Assembly (NCBI GenBank): GCA_015680685.1
Contig: MNCI01022190.1
Coordinates: 104,883-168,882 of the forward strand
Length of the DNA stretch: 64,000 bases
Origin: Gnetum montanum
Lineage: Eukaryota > Streptophyta > Gnetopsida > Gnetales > Gnetaceae
Direction: 5' to 3'
Each line of letters opens with the position of its first letter. The first letter of the stretch is position 1. Below are positions 22,551 to 34,800 of this stretch, piece by piece. The translations under genes were made by a program, and so were the position numbers. The notes beneath the pieces were generated by a model. It did not search any database. It had not been told where the DNA came from and was given only the letters and a program-made list of their open reading frames with translations.

Positions 22551-23029
22551 CTAGTGTAAAAATTGAAAGCCTACCTTCAACATTTTTCACACTCAAAATT
22601 TTCCCAGTAACCAGTTGTAGTAAAGCCCTTGCCTCTACATTCTAAAGCCTAAAAGGTTTAAAATTAATTAATTAATCAATTTTTACTAGTGCACTACATA
22701 ACATTGTCATTGCCATTTGCACTACACCTAAAGTTTTAATTTTCATTATTTTAAAAAGTTAAAACCGTTTATACACTGGTATTTCCACTTGTTGGAATTG
22801 TTAATTCAAAAGCAAGTTAAATATCCAATTAATGTCTTTTCATAAATCAATGTTACCACTTAACTTGAGAGACATGGCTTTTAGTTAAGATGCAGTGTGC
22901 ATGTATGACCCTAAAGACCTAGTTATTATTAAGCATAGAGAATCGCTCATGTAGAGGGACCAAAACCTAGTCGTTGCTGTGATAAATGTTGCACATAAAA
23001 AAATTTAGTTGCTAGAAAAATTGAAAATC

Positions 23030-23250
23030 ATAGGCACAAAATAGTTTTGACCTTGAATCCCGAGGGCCTCTGAGAAAGAGGATCCAAGGTGCCCTAGATG
23101 ATTTGGCCAATCACCCAGGGACTTGAAGAATATAAACAAAGGTAAAAGATGGAAATGAAATTGCAGATTGAATTGAAAATAAACATAGAAATTAAACTTA
23201 AATGAATTCTTCACAACAAATGAACTGTAAGCTTTATTAAAACAACAATA
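23030..23250 (-). repeat. Inverted repeat, right arm
   Basis: Reverse-complement partner of 21640-21860. A further copy in this same orientation lies at 37080-37280 (CCTTGAATCCCCAGG and following), in the equivalent position of the next unit. Confidence 0.65.
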
Positions 23251-25397
23251 TGCTTAAAGTGTAAAGTTCAAAGGAGTATATATTATTTGCTCAAATGCAC
23301 AAGAAGCTTTCTTGGATGGAGCTTGAAGCCTATTGGAGTTGGCAAGTTGTGTTCTGTAGTCAAACTCCATGATCTAGGTACTTCCCAACTTCAATAGCTA
23401 AGAACTCCTTGCTGATTTTTAGTTGAATCTACAACTTTGATTACCAGTGGTGTAAATGATGGTAATTGACTCTCGTTGCAATGGTACTATGTTGAGAGTC
23501 TTTGGTGCCTAGTAGATACCAATATACTCTAAAAGTCTTGCAAATGTCAAATGGGTTTAAAGTGCTCAAGGTTGCCAAGGTTGTGAGGTTGCAAAAAAGT
23601 TCAAAACTTGAATAATATGTTCAAGTTTTTATTTCATAGACTTTAAGATTGCTAATTTTAGGTTACAAATTTCTATCATGATTGTTGATAGATTGGTGTT
23701 ATTTGTAGGTGTAATAGGTCATAATTCTTAGCATATTTATTGAATTATGGTAAATTTTGATATCCCAGGTCCATCAAAACCACACTAGATACTAAAAATA
23801 GTTGACAGACATTTGTTACTATGTTGGCTTCACCTCAACTACGCTGGCCTTGGAGAGCTATGCTGGCATTGTTGAAATATGATGGAAAATATGCTGACTA
23901 TGCTAGCCATGTGAAGTTTGCTAAAAATTTGTGTTGAATACACTAGCCATGTTGCAATTGCTAGAAATTGTGTTTGACTACACTAGCCATTGCTAGGAAA
24001 ATGTAAGACCCAAGAACTCCAACATTGGGTGTGTACAACTCTAGCGTAGTAAAGGCCATGACCATCATAAAAGCCATGAAAATGCCAAATTTGGTAGTTC
24101 AAAAGACATTTTTAACCTTTTTAAGCCAAAATATAAACATGGTATGACTTTTTTTTCTTGGGGATTAAGGTTATCGCAACTCATGAGGCATTTTTTTAGC
24201 CTTAAAAGTTAAAGGATTTGAAATTGCATCTTATGGATTGCAATCTTCACATTTTACAATAAAATTCTAACCTAGGGTTTAATGATGAAGTTTAAAAGTT
24301 GCAGCATGAGATTTTTTTATGGTGTTTCATTGGCCCCTCTCTATTGATGTTTGGAGGATGCACCTGAGAGACATCAACAAAGAATACAAAACACTACTAC
24401 ATGTTCATCACTGACATTTCCTCTCTACATTTAATTTTGTAGTATTGAACCAAGTCAAAGAGTGTTCTTAATGATTAGATAAGATTATGATGATATGATA
24501 TAGGATAAAGACCATATTTGGCTACTAGGAAATGATTATGAGGATTAGCAATGAGTTCCATACATTGACATCATGGTTATATCATGGGAGTGATACTTTG
24601 GCTTCTCAATATGGTCTTTGCACTTTGTGCTTTGAAGTGTTGGTCACTGAATAATGTTTTTTGAGGAACCAACACTCTGCTCCAAGGTTTCTTTGACCAT
24701 TAGGCTCCTCCCTTTGCATTTTTGAAGCCAATGATCTATCTTTTAGTCTTCAATAGCCTCTTGACTTCTTACCAATCTATTTTCCCTTTTCTTTGTGAAG
24801 TGAAACCTTCATTGGGTTGAGCTTGATATGGTTTTCTCATTGAATGAGATGTGTTACATTCAATAAACTTGATGATGTAGCATGAAAAAGGAGATGTCAA
24901 ATGGTCATAATGCATGTGTTAAACATAAGTCAAGATTGTTATTAAATGTAAGGAAGATTATAATCAAGCTATGGGATTGGATTCTAAGAGAGGTAATAAC
25001 AGGAATTATGAAGTAAGCACTCTTGGTATAGTAGGAAAAGCTCACCCAATCTTATGCATCGAGGTCATATGGTAACTTATTGTCATAATGAGTTGCAACT
25101 TTGTGATGATTCTAAGCTTCATCTAGCAAGCATGACTCCAAGATAACAACAAAATAAGATAAAGAAAACATGTTATTACAAAATCATGCATATGGATATA
25201 TGGAATGACTAGTGAATTAGACCATTATAGGTCCAAATTGTCACACCTAAAAGGGATCTGTATGTTGCATTACAAATGTTATAGCATTTCACAATCCACT
25301 TGTTGTACAAAAAGAGATAGAGAAAAGAAAGTTGGCTCTCTTATTATTGGTCACTATGGTTGTGGATGTCAATGTCAGTACTTGCAAAGAAAACATG
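23251..25397. other. Non-coding flank 3' of pol copy 1, homologous to 37.3-38.6 kb
   Basis: No gene is supported. At 23.8-24.0 kb several copies of a CTACACTAGCCA-type word occur, the motif that builds the array at 29.5-31.3 kb. At 24.2-24.4 kb the run TTCACATTTTACAAT, GGCCCCTCT and CAACAAAGAATACAAAAC parallels 38.4-38.6 kb in the same order. The remaining 1 kb up to the pol stop has no counterpart in the next unit. Confidence 0.5.
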
Positions 25398-26620
25398 TTA
25401 GATAGAATAAGGTTTTAGATAGGAATGATTGACTAGATTGGCTAACTCATTTCCATGCATGTTTGCCACTCTAAAGGCTCCATTGACATAGGCCTTGGTA
25501 ATTAAGAAAGGTCATTTCTAGTTGGCTAATAACTTGTTTGCATGTTCATGGATAGCCTTGAGGACTAGGTCTTCCTCCTTGATTTTTCTTTTGTTCAAGT
25601 CATGGTGGTATTGCTTCTTTTGCCTCTCCTAGTATTGCTTGATATGAGTAAGTGTCTATACCTATTGGTCTTCCATCAAATCTAGGTTAATGGTATGCAA
25701 CTTATTATTCTATTCATCTTTGATGAAGTTCAATAGATCCATCCACAGTGATGAAACCTACAATTCAGGAGGCGAAATAGCTTTAGAACCATAGACTAGG
25801 CCATATGGGATTACACTAGTTATGGTTTGATAGGTTGTTCGATAAGCCTAAAGTGCATGAACAAGTGTCTTATGCCACTTGCATCTACTATTTTTAGCAT
25901 CTTTTTTAGTAGGTTTATGATGGCCTTGTTGCTAGATTCAACTTTTCCATTAGCTTTAGGATAGTACAGTGATGAAAAGAAATGCTTAATACCTAGGTCT
26001 TAACAAAAGGTTTATGTTTCTTAGCTACTAAATTATGGTCCATTATTTATGACTATGATCATAAGTATGCCAAAATGGGCTACTATGTTATCAAGTATGA
26101 ATCTACAGACTTGTTCAGATGTTGTCTTCCTTTGGAAAATAGCTTCAACCCACTTTGTAAAGTATTTGGTTGTCATGATGATAAATCTATGCCCTATGTA
26201 AGACTTAGGCATTATAGGTCTAATGATGTCCAATCTCCACTGTTGAAATGACTAAGTTATTTGAGTAGTGTGTAACTTAGTTTATGGCATGTGTATTAGG
26301 TTACTATGCCATTGACAAGTATCACAAGTTTTGACATTTTGTAAGCAGTCATTTTCCATATAGGGCCACTAATAACCTAGTAATCTAATTTTAGCATCCA
26401 TGGCTCTAGGTCCTACATGTCCTCCACATATGCCCTCATGAACTTGCTTAAGGAGTGTGTGGGCTTTAGTTTTGCCTAAGCACACTAATGATATGCCATC
26501 ATAGGACTATCAACATAATGTGTTATCATCTATAATGATATATTTCTTTGATCTTTTATGTACAACATCCTTTTAAGAAGTAGTCAGGGCATATGGAGAC
26601 TCACCATGCATAAGGTAAAG
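25398..26620 (-). pseudogene. Integrase of Tat-type pol copy 1 (decayed)
   Basis: This is the DDE integrase that would join LTR-element cDNA to the host chromosome. On the minus strand the H2C2 zinc domain comes first (HEGICGGHVGPRAM, then CDTCQ, about 26440-26330). The catalytic core follows: LDIIRPIMPKS with the first Asp at about 26230, a core NNGP where DNGP is expected (near 26040), and ANGKVESSNKAI with the Glu. The change of the second catalytic Asp to Asn would abolish activity. The C-terminal segment ends NHSYLKPYS and a TAA at 25398. Several stops and at least one frame change are present. Confidence 0.75.
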
Positions 26621-27480
26621 CTTGATATTGGTATACCACTCCTGTTGAGTAGTACTGATAGAGGCTATGGAGTTTTTCTTAGTGTTCTACGTGATGGGAA
26701 TAGTATAGTTCATTATTAATAAAGGTAACTTTCTAAACACATATAACATAACACTAAGGGCTAGAGTTACAATGGAATCAACTAATGTGTTTTTAGTTTA
26801 GGGTATATGTTGGATACCAATGTCTATAAATTCTTGCATTAGTTCTTTCCTAAGTCACAGTAAGATTGCAAAGGTTTTGCTTTTCATGTATAAACCTCTA
26901 TTACTTGGTTAATCACAAGTTGTGAATCACCTTTAATCATTAGGCATTTGATTCCTAGGTCACAAGCTACCATCATTCCCCTAATCAATCCTTCATATTT
27001 TGCCACATTATTGGTACAAGGGAATTGAAAATGAGAAGAGAAGGATTGGATTTCAATGGATGGGAATGTTATGATGGAAGTTGCACTAGATCCATGGTCA
27101 GTTGAAGCTCATTCAAAGTGCATAATTACCTCATAGCCCTCGAGTATGTCACTAATGATGTTGACATGCTCATCAAGGAACTCAAGGTCAATGGTTGCAT
27201 GGTCTTCCATTGGGAAAATGGTAAGTTGCATGGCTATAACTTGACCTTTTGTTGAGGTTTTGGAAATGTAATGTAGGTCAAACTCTACTGCTATGGATTT
27301 TCAATGGGCTATATGGCTACTTTCATAGATATTAGTCGTAATGGTTCTAAGCACATTGTCCATGCAGATGACATTGAATTGGCTCCTAAAGAGGTAGTGT
27401 CTTCACTTCTTCAATGAGAAGACTAGTGCTAGACAAGATGTCTCCACTTTGATGTATCGAGTCTCATAGGTAATCAATGC
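26621..27480 (-). pseudogene. RNase H region of pol copy 1 (Tat-type, two domains)
   Basis: The second, archaeal-type RNase H that marks the Tat lineage is visible at about 27010-26850: VAKYEGLIRGMMVACDLGIK, then KGDSQLVINQV with its Asp kept. The ordinary gypsy RNase H lies upstream (27480-27150) and is strongly decayed. Both would degrade the RNA strand during cDNA synthesis. Compare copy 2 at 40190-40830, where both domains read better. Confidence 0.65.
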
Positions 27481-28900
27481 ATGAATTAAGTAGTATATAG
27501 GTAACTCTACTCCATCATCCCATTTCTAACAAAGTAGAGAGGTAATGGACATGTTAGAGATAGCAAGGTAGATGTAAAAAAGTTTATTCTTTTGTGATGG
27601 ATGGACCATGGGTAGTTGTGCCAACTCTTGCTTAAGTTTTTCAAAGGCTTCTTGGCATTGAGCCATCCACTAATAGTGAAATCCTTTCTTAAGCAAGTGT
27701 TGCATAGGTTGTACCTTATCCATAAGCTTGGTGATGAATCCATGGATAAATTACAATATACCTTGTAGTGCCCAAAGCTCTTGAAGGTTAGTTTTTGCTA
27801 CCAATTTGGATATGGACTTAACTTTATCAAGATCAACATGTATTCCTACTTCGGATACTACAAAAAGCCAAGCATATTACTGGTTTTGATAACAAAGACA
27901 TACTTCTTGGGATTAAGCCTTAAGCTCATATTTGAGACATCATTTTAGCATAAGGTCAAGGTCATGTGCATGGTCATTGGCCATTTTGTACTTAATAGCT
28001 ATATCATCAATGTAGTTGTTGAGAAATCCTAGCATGCAATATTTAAATATATAGGCCATTTTCCATTGATAAGTTGTCCTACATTCTTTAGAAAAAAGGA
28101 CATCATGATGTAACAAAAGATGCCCCAGGGGGTCATGAAGGTTGTATACAGTTGATGTTTTGGGTTAATCCTAACTTGGTTGTGTTTCAATAACCCATAC
28201 ATGAAGGATAATAAGACATGTCCAAATGTAGTATCGATATGTTAGGCAATACTAGGCAAAGGGAGACAATATTGTATGGTTGCCTTATTTAGGTCTTGAA
28301 AATCAATATAGATACATATACTCCCATTTTTGTTAGGGACTACTGCTATGTTGGACACCCATTCTGTGTAATCGACAACTCTAATGAAACTAGCCTGATA
28401 TAGTTTTGTAATTTCATCATGAACTGCCAAGGCTAGATCTAGTCTAACCTTACAAAATTTCTACTTAATTAGCTTAATACTAGGATCAAGTATGATGTTA
28501 TGTTACACTAGGAATGGGTCTAGACCTAACATTTCTTCATATGGCTAGGAAAAGGCATTAATGTTGTCTTGTAGGACTTTGGCAATGTTTTGAACCTATT
28601 GAGGTTCTAGTAAGAAACTTAGTTTTAGTGTTTTCTCCTCACCACTATGTATCATGATAGGAACCTCAACTAGAGAGTCTTTGATAATGTGACTAGTCTC
28701 AAGGTCAAGGGTTTTGACCAGGATTTTAGGACATTTAAGAGGTTTCTCTATAGAGGCTATGTGGTCAACAAGATCCTTAGGCTTACAATTTAGGTAATGA
28801 AGGTCAATAAATCATTTAACATCACTATGGGATCTACTTAGGCTTAAAGGAAAATTGATTTGCTTCCAAATGTCCATACTCCAATCTTGCATGTTATCCA
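27481..28900 (-). pseudogene. Reverse transcriptase of Tat-type pol copy 1 (decayed)
   Basis: Minus-strand RT with an N-terminal extension (CKPKDLVDHIASIEKPLK) and the lineage-typical segment MLGLDPFLV, then HNIILDPSIK. The fingers and palm follow at 28430-28242 (AVHDEITKLYQASFI, VSNIAVVPNKNGSI, IDFQDLNKAT). The active-site motif YIDD is intact at 28014-28003. The thumb/connection carries LMDKVQPMQHLLKKG and QCQEAFEKLKQELAQLP. Stops are frequent but the frame is largely kept. No protease or gag precedes it; the upstream side is spacer and array. Confidence 0.8.
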
Positions 28901-29480
28901 TAAGCACATTAAGTTGCACCTAGGTAGCAAAATGAGTAAATATTGCAAAAATAATGTAAAATACTTTAGTAATATTGCATGAATAAGCCAAAACATATTG
29001 CATCAATGGTTGAGCAAGGTTTAAATAAGACAAATAAGGTTACAAGAGGTTGAAACAAAGGCCAAACAATGTCAAATGATGACCAAATGATGGTTGAGCC
29101 CCATAAAATGACATGGAACAAGGTCAATTAGGGTCATACCAAGGTGAGACGACATGGAATGATGTCAAGTCATATCAATAAAGGTCAAATGGTGTCAAAT
29201 TATTGAAACATTTGGTGGGACAATGCCCAAATGAGGCTAAAATGATGAAAATTAAAACAAATGATGGGGTAGTGAAGGTCAACGATGCACAATAAGGTCA
29301 AATCAAGTCAAAACATAGTGAAACAAGTCTAAATTAGTTAAGGTGAAAAACATATGGTAAAACAAGATCAAATAGGGTTAAATTTACTAGTTTTCAGCCT
29401 TAGTAGGCCATAGTAGAGGTCTATAGTATTTATGAGGGAGTTTGGACACTTATTGTGGTCATTTTAAGGCTCTTTGAAGT
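28901..29480. other. A-rich spacer upstream of pol copy 1
   Basis: Repeated short words (GGTCAAA, AATGATG, AAGGTCAA) give it a simple-sequence character. No gene is visible. GTTTTCAGCCTTAGTAGGCCATAGTAG at 29389-29415 is a diverged copy of repeat Z. Confidence 0.5.
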
Positions 29481-31260
29481 CAAAAACAAAACTTTTTCTT
29501 ATAACTATGCTAAAGCTCAACTAGGACTACACTAGCTAGTGTAGTTGGGGTATACTCCAGCATCATTGGTGTTAACATGTTATTCCTAAGGTTTTTTATG
29601 GTTATTTTTGGTGTCCTAATGGTTTTTATGGCTAGCACAATGGATTAGGGTTGGAGATTAATGAATTTTGGCATTGTTTTGAGTTCTTGGAAATCACAAA
29701 TGATGTTAAGATTGCCAACTACATTGGGACTACACTAGCTAGTGTAGTCTCAACATAGTCCCATCAAAAAAATGGATTTGTGTTATCCCAATGTTGAAAT
29801 TAGTATTCCATAAGCTTCCTAGGGAAGCATAGGGTCTTGGAAAGGCTAAATTGGTCATTTGGACATCAAAATATGCTACTATAAGTGAATTTTTGGCACC
29901 AACACCTTATGGCTAAATTGGGTAGCATAGTTGGGGGTGGCCTCAGTGTAGCTAGACCAAAATGCTGGTTTTTCATGATTAAAACAAGGCTAAACTATAG
30001 CTGGCTTTAGGGTTCTAGACTTCCTAAATCAAGTTTTAGGTCATTTTGAGCATTGTGTTGTTGGTACAACTACACTGGAGTAGGAACTCCACTGGACAAC
30101 AAAGTCCTAGTCTATCCTAGTGTAGTTACACATGATTCTTGGCTTTTAGTTAGTGTTTGCGATCAATCAATCTAGTTCTTGGATACTTGGGATTACTGGT
30201 GCTCATGGCTATGGTTTAGACTCAAAATGATCAATTTTAATGGTTTTCTTAGTATAGATCTGGCTATACACCCCTGGACTACATTGGCCAACATAGTTCC
30301 AGCATAGGTGTGGGATGTATGATAATTTTTAGCTATTTTTAACTCATTTTATAGGGTTTAGTGGTCTCTAGTGGCTTCGACAAGGTTTTGAGGTTGAGAT
30401 GATGCACTGGAAAGTTGATTTGACATGTTCATGACTTATTTTGGGATTCTCACATGGGGACTATGATGGGATGATGCTAGCCAACATATTCCTAGGATTT
30501 CCTAGTGTAGTTTGAAGTCTTAGGTGTATTTCAACTATCTTTTGTTCTACTATGTGGTATTTTACAATCATCATAGTTCCTTGGGAAGCTATGGCTTTTG
30601 GTGGTCAACCCTCATCCAACTACACTGAGGTTACATTGGCCAGTGTAGTTGGGATCATCCTCTATGTAGTGCCAAGATGGGAGTAGGGTTTATCTCATTT
30701 TTTTGGCAAGTTTGCATCTTAGGCTTACTAAAGACTTTGGAAAGGTATGGAGTTTAGAGTGTCTTATTCTAAAGGTTATTTTTGGCTCTAGATTTTCATC
30801 CTTACCCAACTACATTAGGACTATGATGGCCAGTGTAGTTGAGATCATTCATAGTGTAGTACCAAGTTTGGGATAGCATTTAACTTATTTTCAATAAGTT
30901 GTTTGACACTTTAAGGCCATTGAAGACTCTTGAAGGATGTAAGAGTTAAGAAATGTCAGTTTGAAGGTTACTTTGGGAATTTAGTGATTGTATTCTTATC
31001 AACTATGCTAGGACTATGTTGGCTAGCATAGTTGAGGATAGGCTTTAGTGTAGTTAGTACAAGATGAATGATTTAGTATTTTCTTGACTAGTTTTATGAA
31101 GTTTCGGAGCTATCGTATGTTCTAGCTAGGGTTTGAGGCATAGTGGCTATTTCGGAGTCGATTGGGAGTTTGGTCACTGGTGGAAGGCATTAGCTCTCTT
31201 GGAACTATGTTGGCCAGCATAGTCAAGCACCTGGATAGTGTAGTTACCCAAAATAACAAG
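29480..31260 (+). repeat. About 190-bp array with ACTACACT...AGTGTAGT dyads
   Basis: About ten diverged units. The dyad marker lies near 29519, 29718, 29918, 30067, 30283, 30470, 30618, 30808, 30999 and 31203, so spacing is mostly 187-216 bp with two shorter ones. Each marker pairs a left arm like CAACTACACT with a right arm like AGTGTAGTTG, often with GGCC or AGCT between. No coding potential. It sits directly upstream of gene X copy B. Confidence 0.75.
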
Positions 31261-31846
31261 TTACAATGTGGATTTTAACCTTCCTCCATGTTTGGTATCC
31301 CCCAATGTCATCATCCAATTACCAATTTCAAGCACAAGGTTATTTGGATTCAAAAGTGGCATAGATAGATAGCTAAGAGATAGGTTTTGGTACTGGTTAG
31401 GGTTTAGAACCCATTCCAAGGTCTTTAGAGGATTAAACCCTAACATAGTTGTTATCGAAAAGCCTAAATCCAAGTGTGTTAGGATTTTTGTTGGCTTGTT
31501 AGAGAGGCACCTAGTGGAACCTACCTCAAATTTTGATCATAAAAAATTAATTTCTAATGAGATCATGGATTTATGTGGGGCTTATGTGAGTATTTTTGGG
31601 AAACTAGGGTTTTGGTAATTAACGCATAAGTTTGGGAGCAATTCCCACATTACAGTTTTGCAAAATATAACTTCTCACACCACCTCTAAATGATAGTGCA
31701 TATCATTAGAGCTTTTATCATGTTCTTGACTTCAACTACACCTATCTTCAGCATAGCCTAGCTATCCCACACCAAGGAGCAAGCATAGTTGCTAGAGGTT
31801 TCTGGAAGCTTGAAGATTTTGATGATTCCTACATTGCTTGTTCAAG
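31261..31846 (+). other. Upstream region of gene X copy B
   Basis: No coding content. It lies between the last array unit and the ATG at 31847 and would contain the X promoter and 5' UTR if the gene was ever transcribed. No clear TATA box can be assigned. Confidence 0.4.
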
Positions 31847-34800
31847 ATGTCAAAGAGGAAAGCTTTCATTAGTAAGAATCTAGCCTTGAAGGAGGTTGAC
31901 ACAACTACAAGAGAGCTCTCTAACCTACCATAGGATCTAATTGATGAAAGACCATCTTTAATGACTCCGAGGTATAGTGCTCTTAGTCGTTTCATAAGAA
32001 ATTTCATTGAAATCCTAGGTGTTTTTACTTGCGTAGGCTTGTGCATTGAGTGTAATTTAATTTATTAAAATTCATACATTATATCTAGGCTATTTTAATG
32101 ATTTTTTTGTGTTATTTTGGTTTTGGAATTAGTCTATGTCAAGTTATAAATTTTTTTCTAGTCTTTTCTATGCATTTTTTGTAGTTTCTATGTGAAAATA
32201 GCTTGGAATTATTAATTTCTATGGCTATGGAGTTGTACTAAGTTTTTTAATGATCAACAAGGTGGTTGAAACACTATATTTTGACTTATGGTTAGTTTTC
32301 TATGAATTTTTTTGTAAGCTAGTTCACAATGTTTTTCTAGTGTTTTGCTATTTTTTATGCCACTTTTTCATTTATGTAAAAGTGGTTAATAACTTTTTAT
32401 TTTTTTATTGTGGTTTTTTTGAATTTTTTTTACTGGTTCAAATGGCTATGGAATCACTAAAAATGGTTGATTTTCTATGAAGTTTGTTTTGTAGACCAGT
32501 GTAAAGTGAAATTTCTAGTTTTTATGGTTTTACCCTTATGAAAATGAGCAATGTTGAGACTTGGAAGAATTTATCAGTCAATGTCCAAGGTTCCTAGGAA
32601 TTATTAGAGGTGTTAGGAAGGGTTTAGTGTTGGTTTTAGCAATTTTTAAAATTTTTCCATATTTTTTATCAATGATTAACTGTAGCCATTTTCTACAGTT
32701 TTTGGTTCTTATGCAATTCTCATGTGACATTGTTAAGGTTTTGGATTGCTATGAAAATTTTTCGTAGGCTTTGTACTACATTTTCAATGATATATTTTGT
32801 TGAATTTTATGTGTGCCTAGTTCCCATACTTAGAAAAAAAATTTAGTTCTAATTTTTCATTTGCAAACTGTCTTGTATAGTTGTAGTGTTGACTGTCAAA
32901 ATTGCAAACTTCCTAGCTATATAGGCAGCACTGGTGTGGTTTTTAAATTTTAATGGTTATGTTCAAAGTTTTCTAATGTTATTTATACATTTTATTTTAA
33001 TTTTAAATAGTCACTTGGATTTTTTGAAAATTTTTAACTATTCCCCTAAATTTTTTACTACAACTAATTCCATTATTAACTAGGACTTCTTGTAAGAATT
33101 TTGCAAAAACTTCAAGTTGGGATTTTATGATTATTTTATAGGTACAAGCTAGTTTTCATGGCTCAAATGTTTCTACATAAAAAAATTTATTATATTTTAT
33201 GCATATATCACCATAAAACTACTATTGGTTACTATTAGGTTACTTGGTTCTATCAGGTTATTATATGCAAATTGTTCATAATTTTGGTTACTATCTTTTG
33301 GTTCTAAGTGTTTAAAACCATGGATTTGGTTACTTTATTTAAATAAAAACATTGACAATAAGGTCACATTGATTTTTTTTGTATTTGTTCATTTTTAGTT
33401 ATGATTATTCATGGTTGTTGTTGTTGTTGTTGTATCATGTAGGGCTTTTCGTAAATCCATCCTAGTGGTCATTGAGCTAGTGGGGCTTCTGTACTACATC
33501 CACACACTAGGGCCCAACACCCCACCTAAAAACATGGTCTTGGAGTATGGATCCTTATGATTTTAGCTAAATATGAATGAATTCTTAGCCTACTTTCTCT
33601 AAAACATTAGCGTGATGGTGTGGTCACACTTAGCTTTGGAAACAACATTGGTAATCGTGGATCCCTTACTACCCCACTTTGCACATATGATTGTTAAGTT
33701 CATTGTTGAAAATATTCTAACTCACATTGAGGGTGAATAATGCGAAGGCATATACACCAAAGGAACACACAAGTTGTCCAAAATCTAGGATATGTCCAAA
33801 TTTGTCCAATACAATGCAAATAACACACTGCTGGTTGGTCATTGTGCCAACATGTTGTTTTAAAATCCTCTTATAACTATTTACCATTTGGATGGGCAAG
33901 TGTAAAGTTAACTTTTTTTTGGTTTTCTTTTGATTTCCTTGGGCTATTTTGGCTTAATGCTTTTATTTTGGATGACATGCTCGTAGGTACAGGGTGGATG
34001 ATCATGGGTTGATCAAGAGTGACCAACTCTTGCTCATAGCCTAAAAAGTGTTGAGGGTATTTACCAAAGGCCAAGTGGTGAGGCTCACTATACTAGAGCA
34101 ACTCAAGGATGAATTTGTTAGGTAGACCACATGCTATGCCAAAGCCTATCACATGTGCTTGGTGAACAAGATAGTCCATAGTTGGTGGGAAATCCTTGAT
34201 TTTGGTGTAGAGACACATATGCCCCTCAATGTCCCCACACTACCTTCATTAAGCAAGAAAAGTAATAATTCTTATTTTTTTATTTTGTTATATTTTATTT
34301 TATTTTATATGTTATGTCAATATTCTCATGGCTACATAGTTGTCGGTTATTTAGGATTTAATTGTTTACATGATTTTATTGATATGATTTTAAACTTGTC
34401 TTTATAGCTACACTTGTTATTTTTGGTTTTATGTGACATGCCTATGCTTGAGCTAATTGGCCTTTTGTTGTGTTGTAGGAGCTACCTCCTCCTCTACCAT
34501 AACCTTGATGACTTCATGATGCTTCATGGAGACTCTTATCCTTAAGTTTGGTGAGGTGGATTTGGCATAATAGTGATTGGTTAGTCATGCATCTAGAAAC
34601 ATCCAAGCAAAAATCATTGATTTAGGTTTGCTTGATCTTTTTATGGCCCTTAGCCCAACCATCCCTATCTTGGAGATGGTGAACATCATCAACTCATTTA
34701 ATGAAAGAGTCAAGAAGTTGTTCATCCACATTCATGTTGGGCCTATCACCTTGGTCATTAATGAATCCATGTTCATTGACCTTTTTGGCATTTCTCATGA

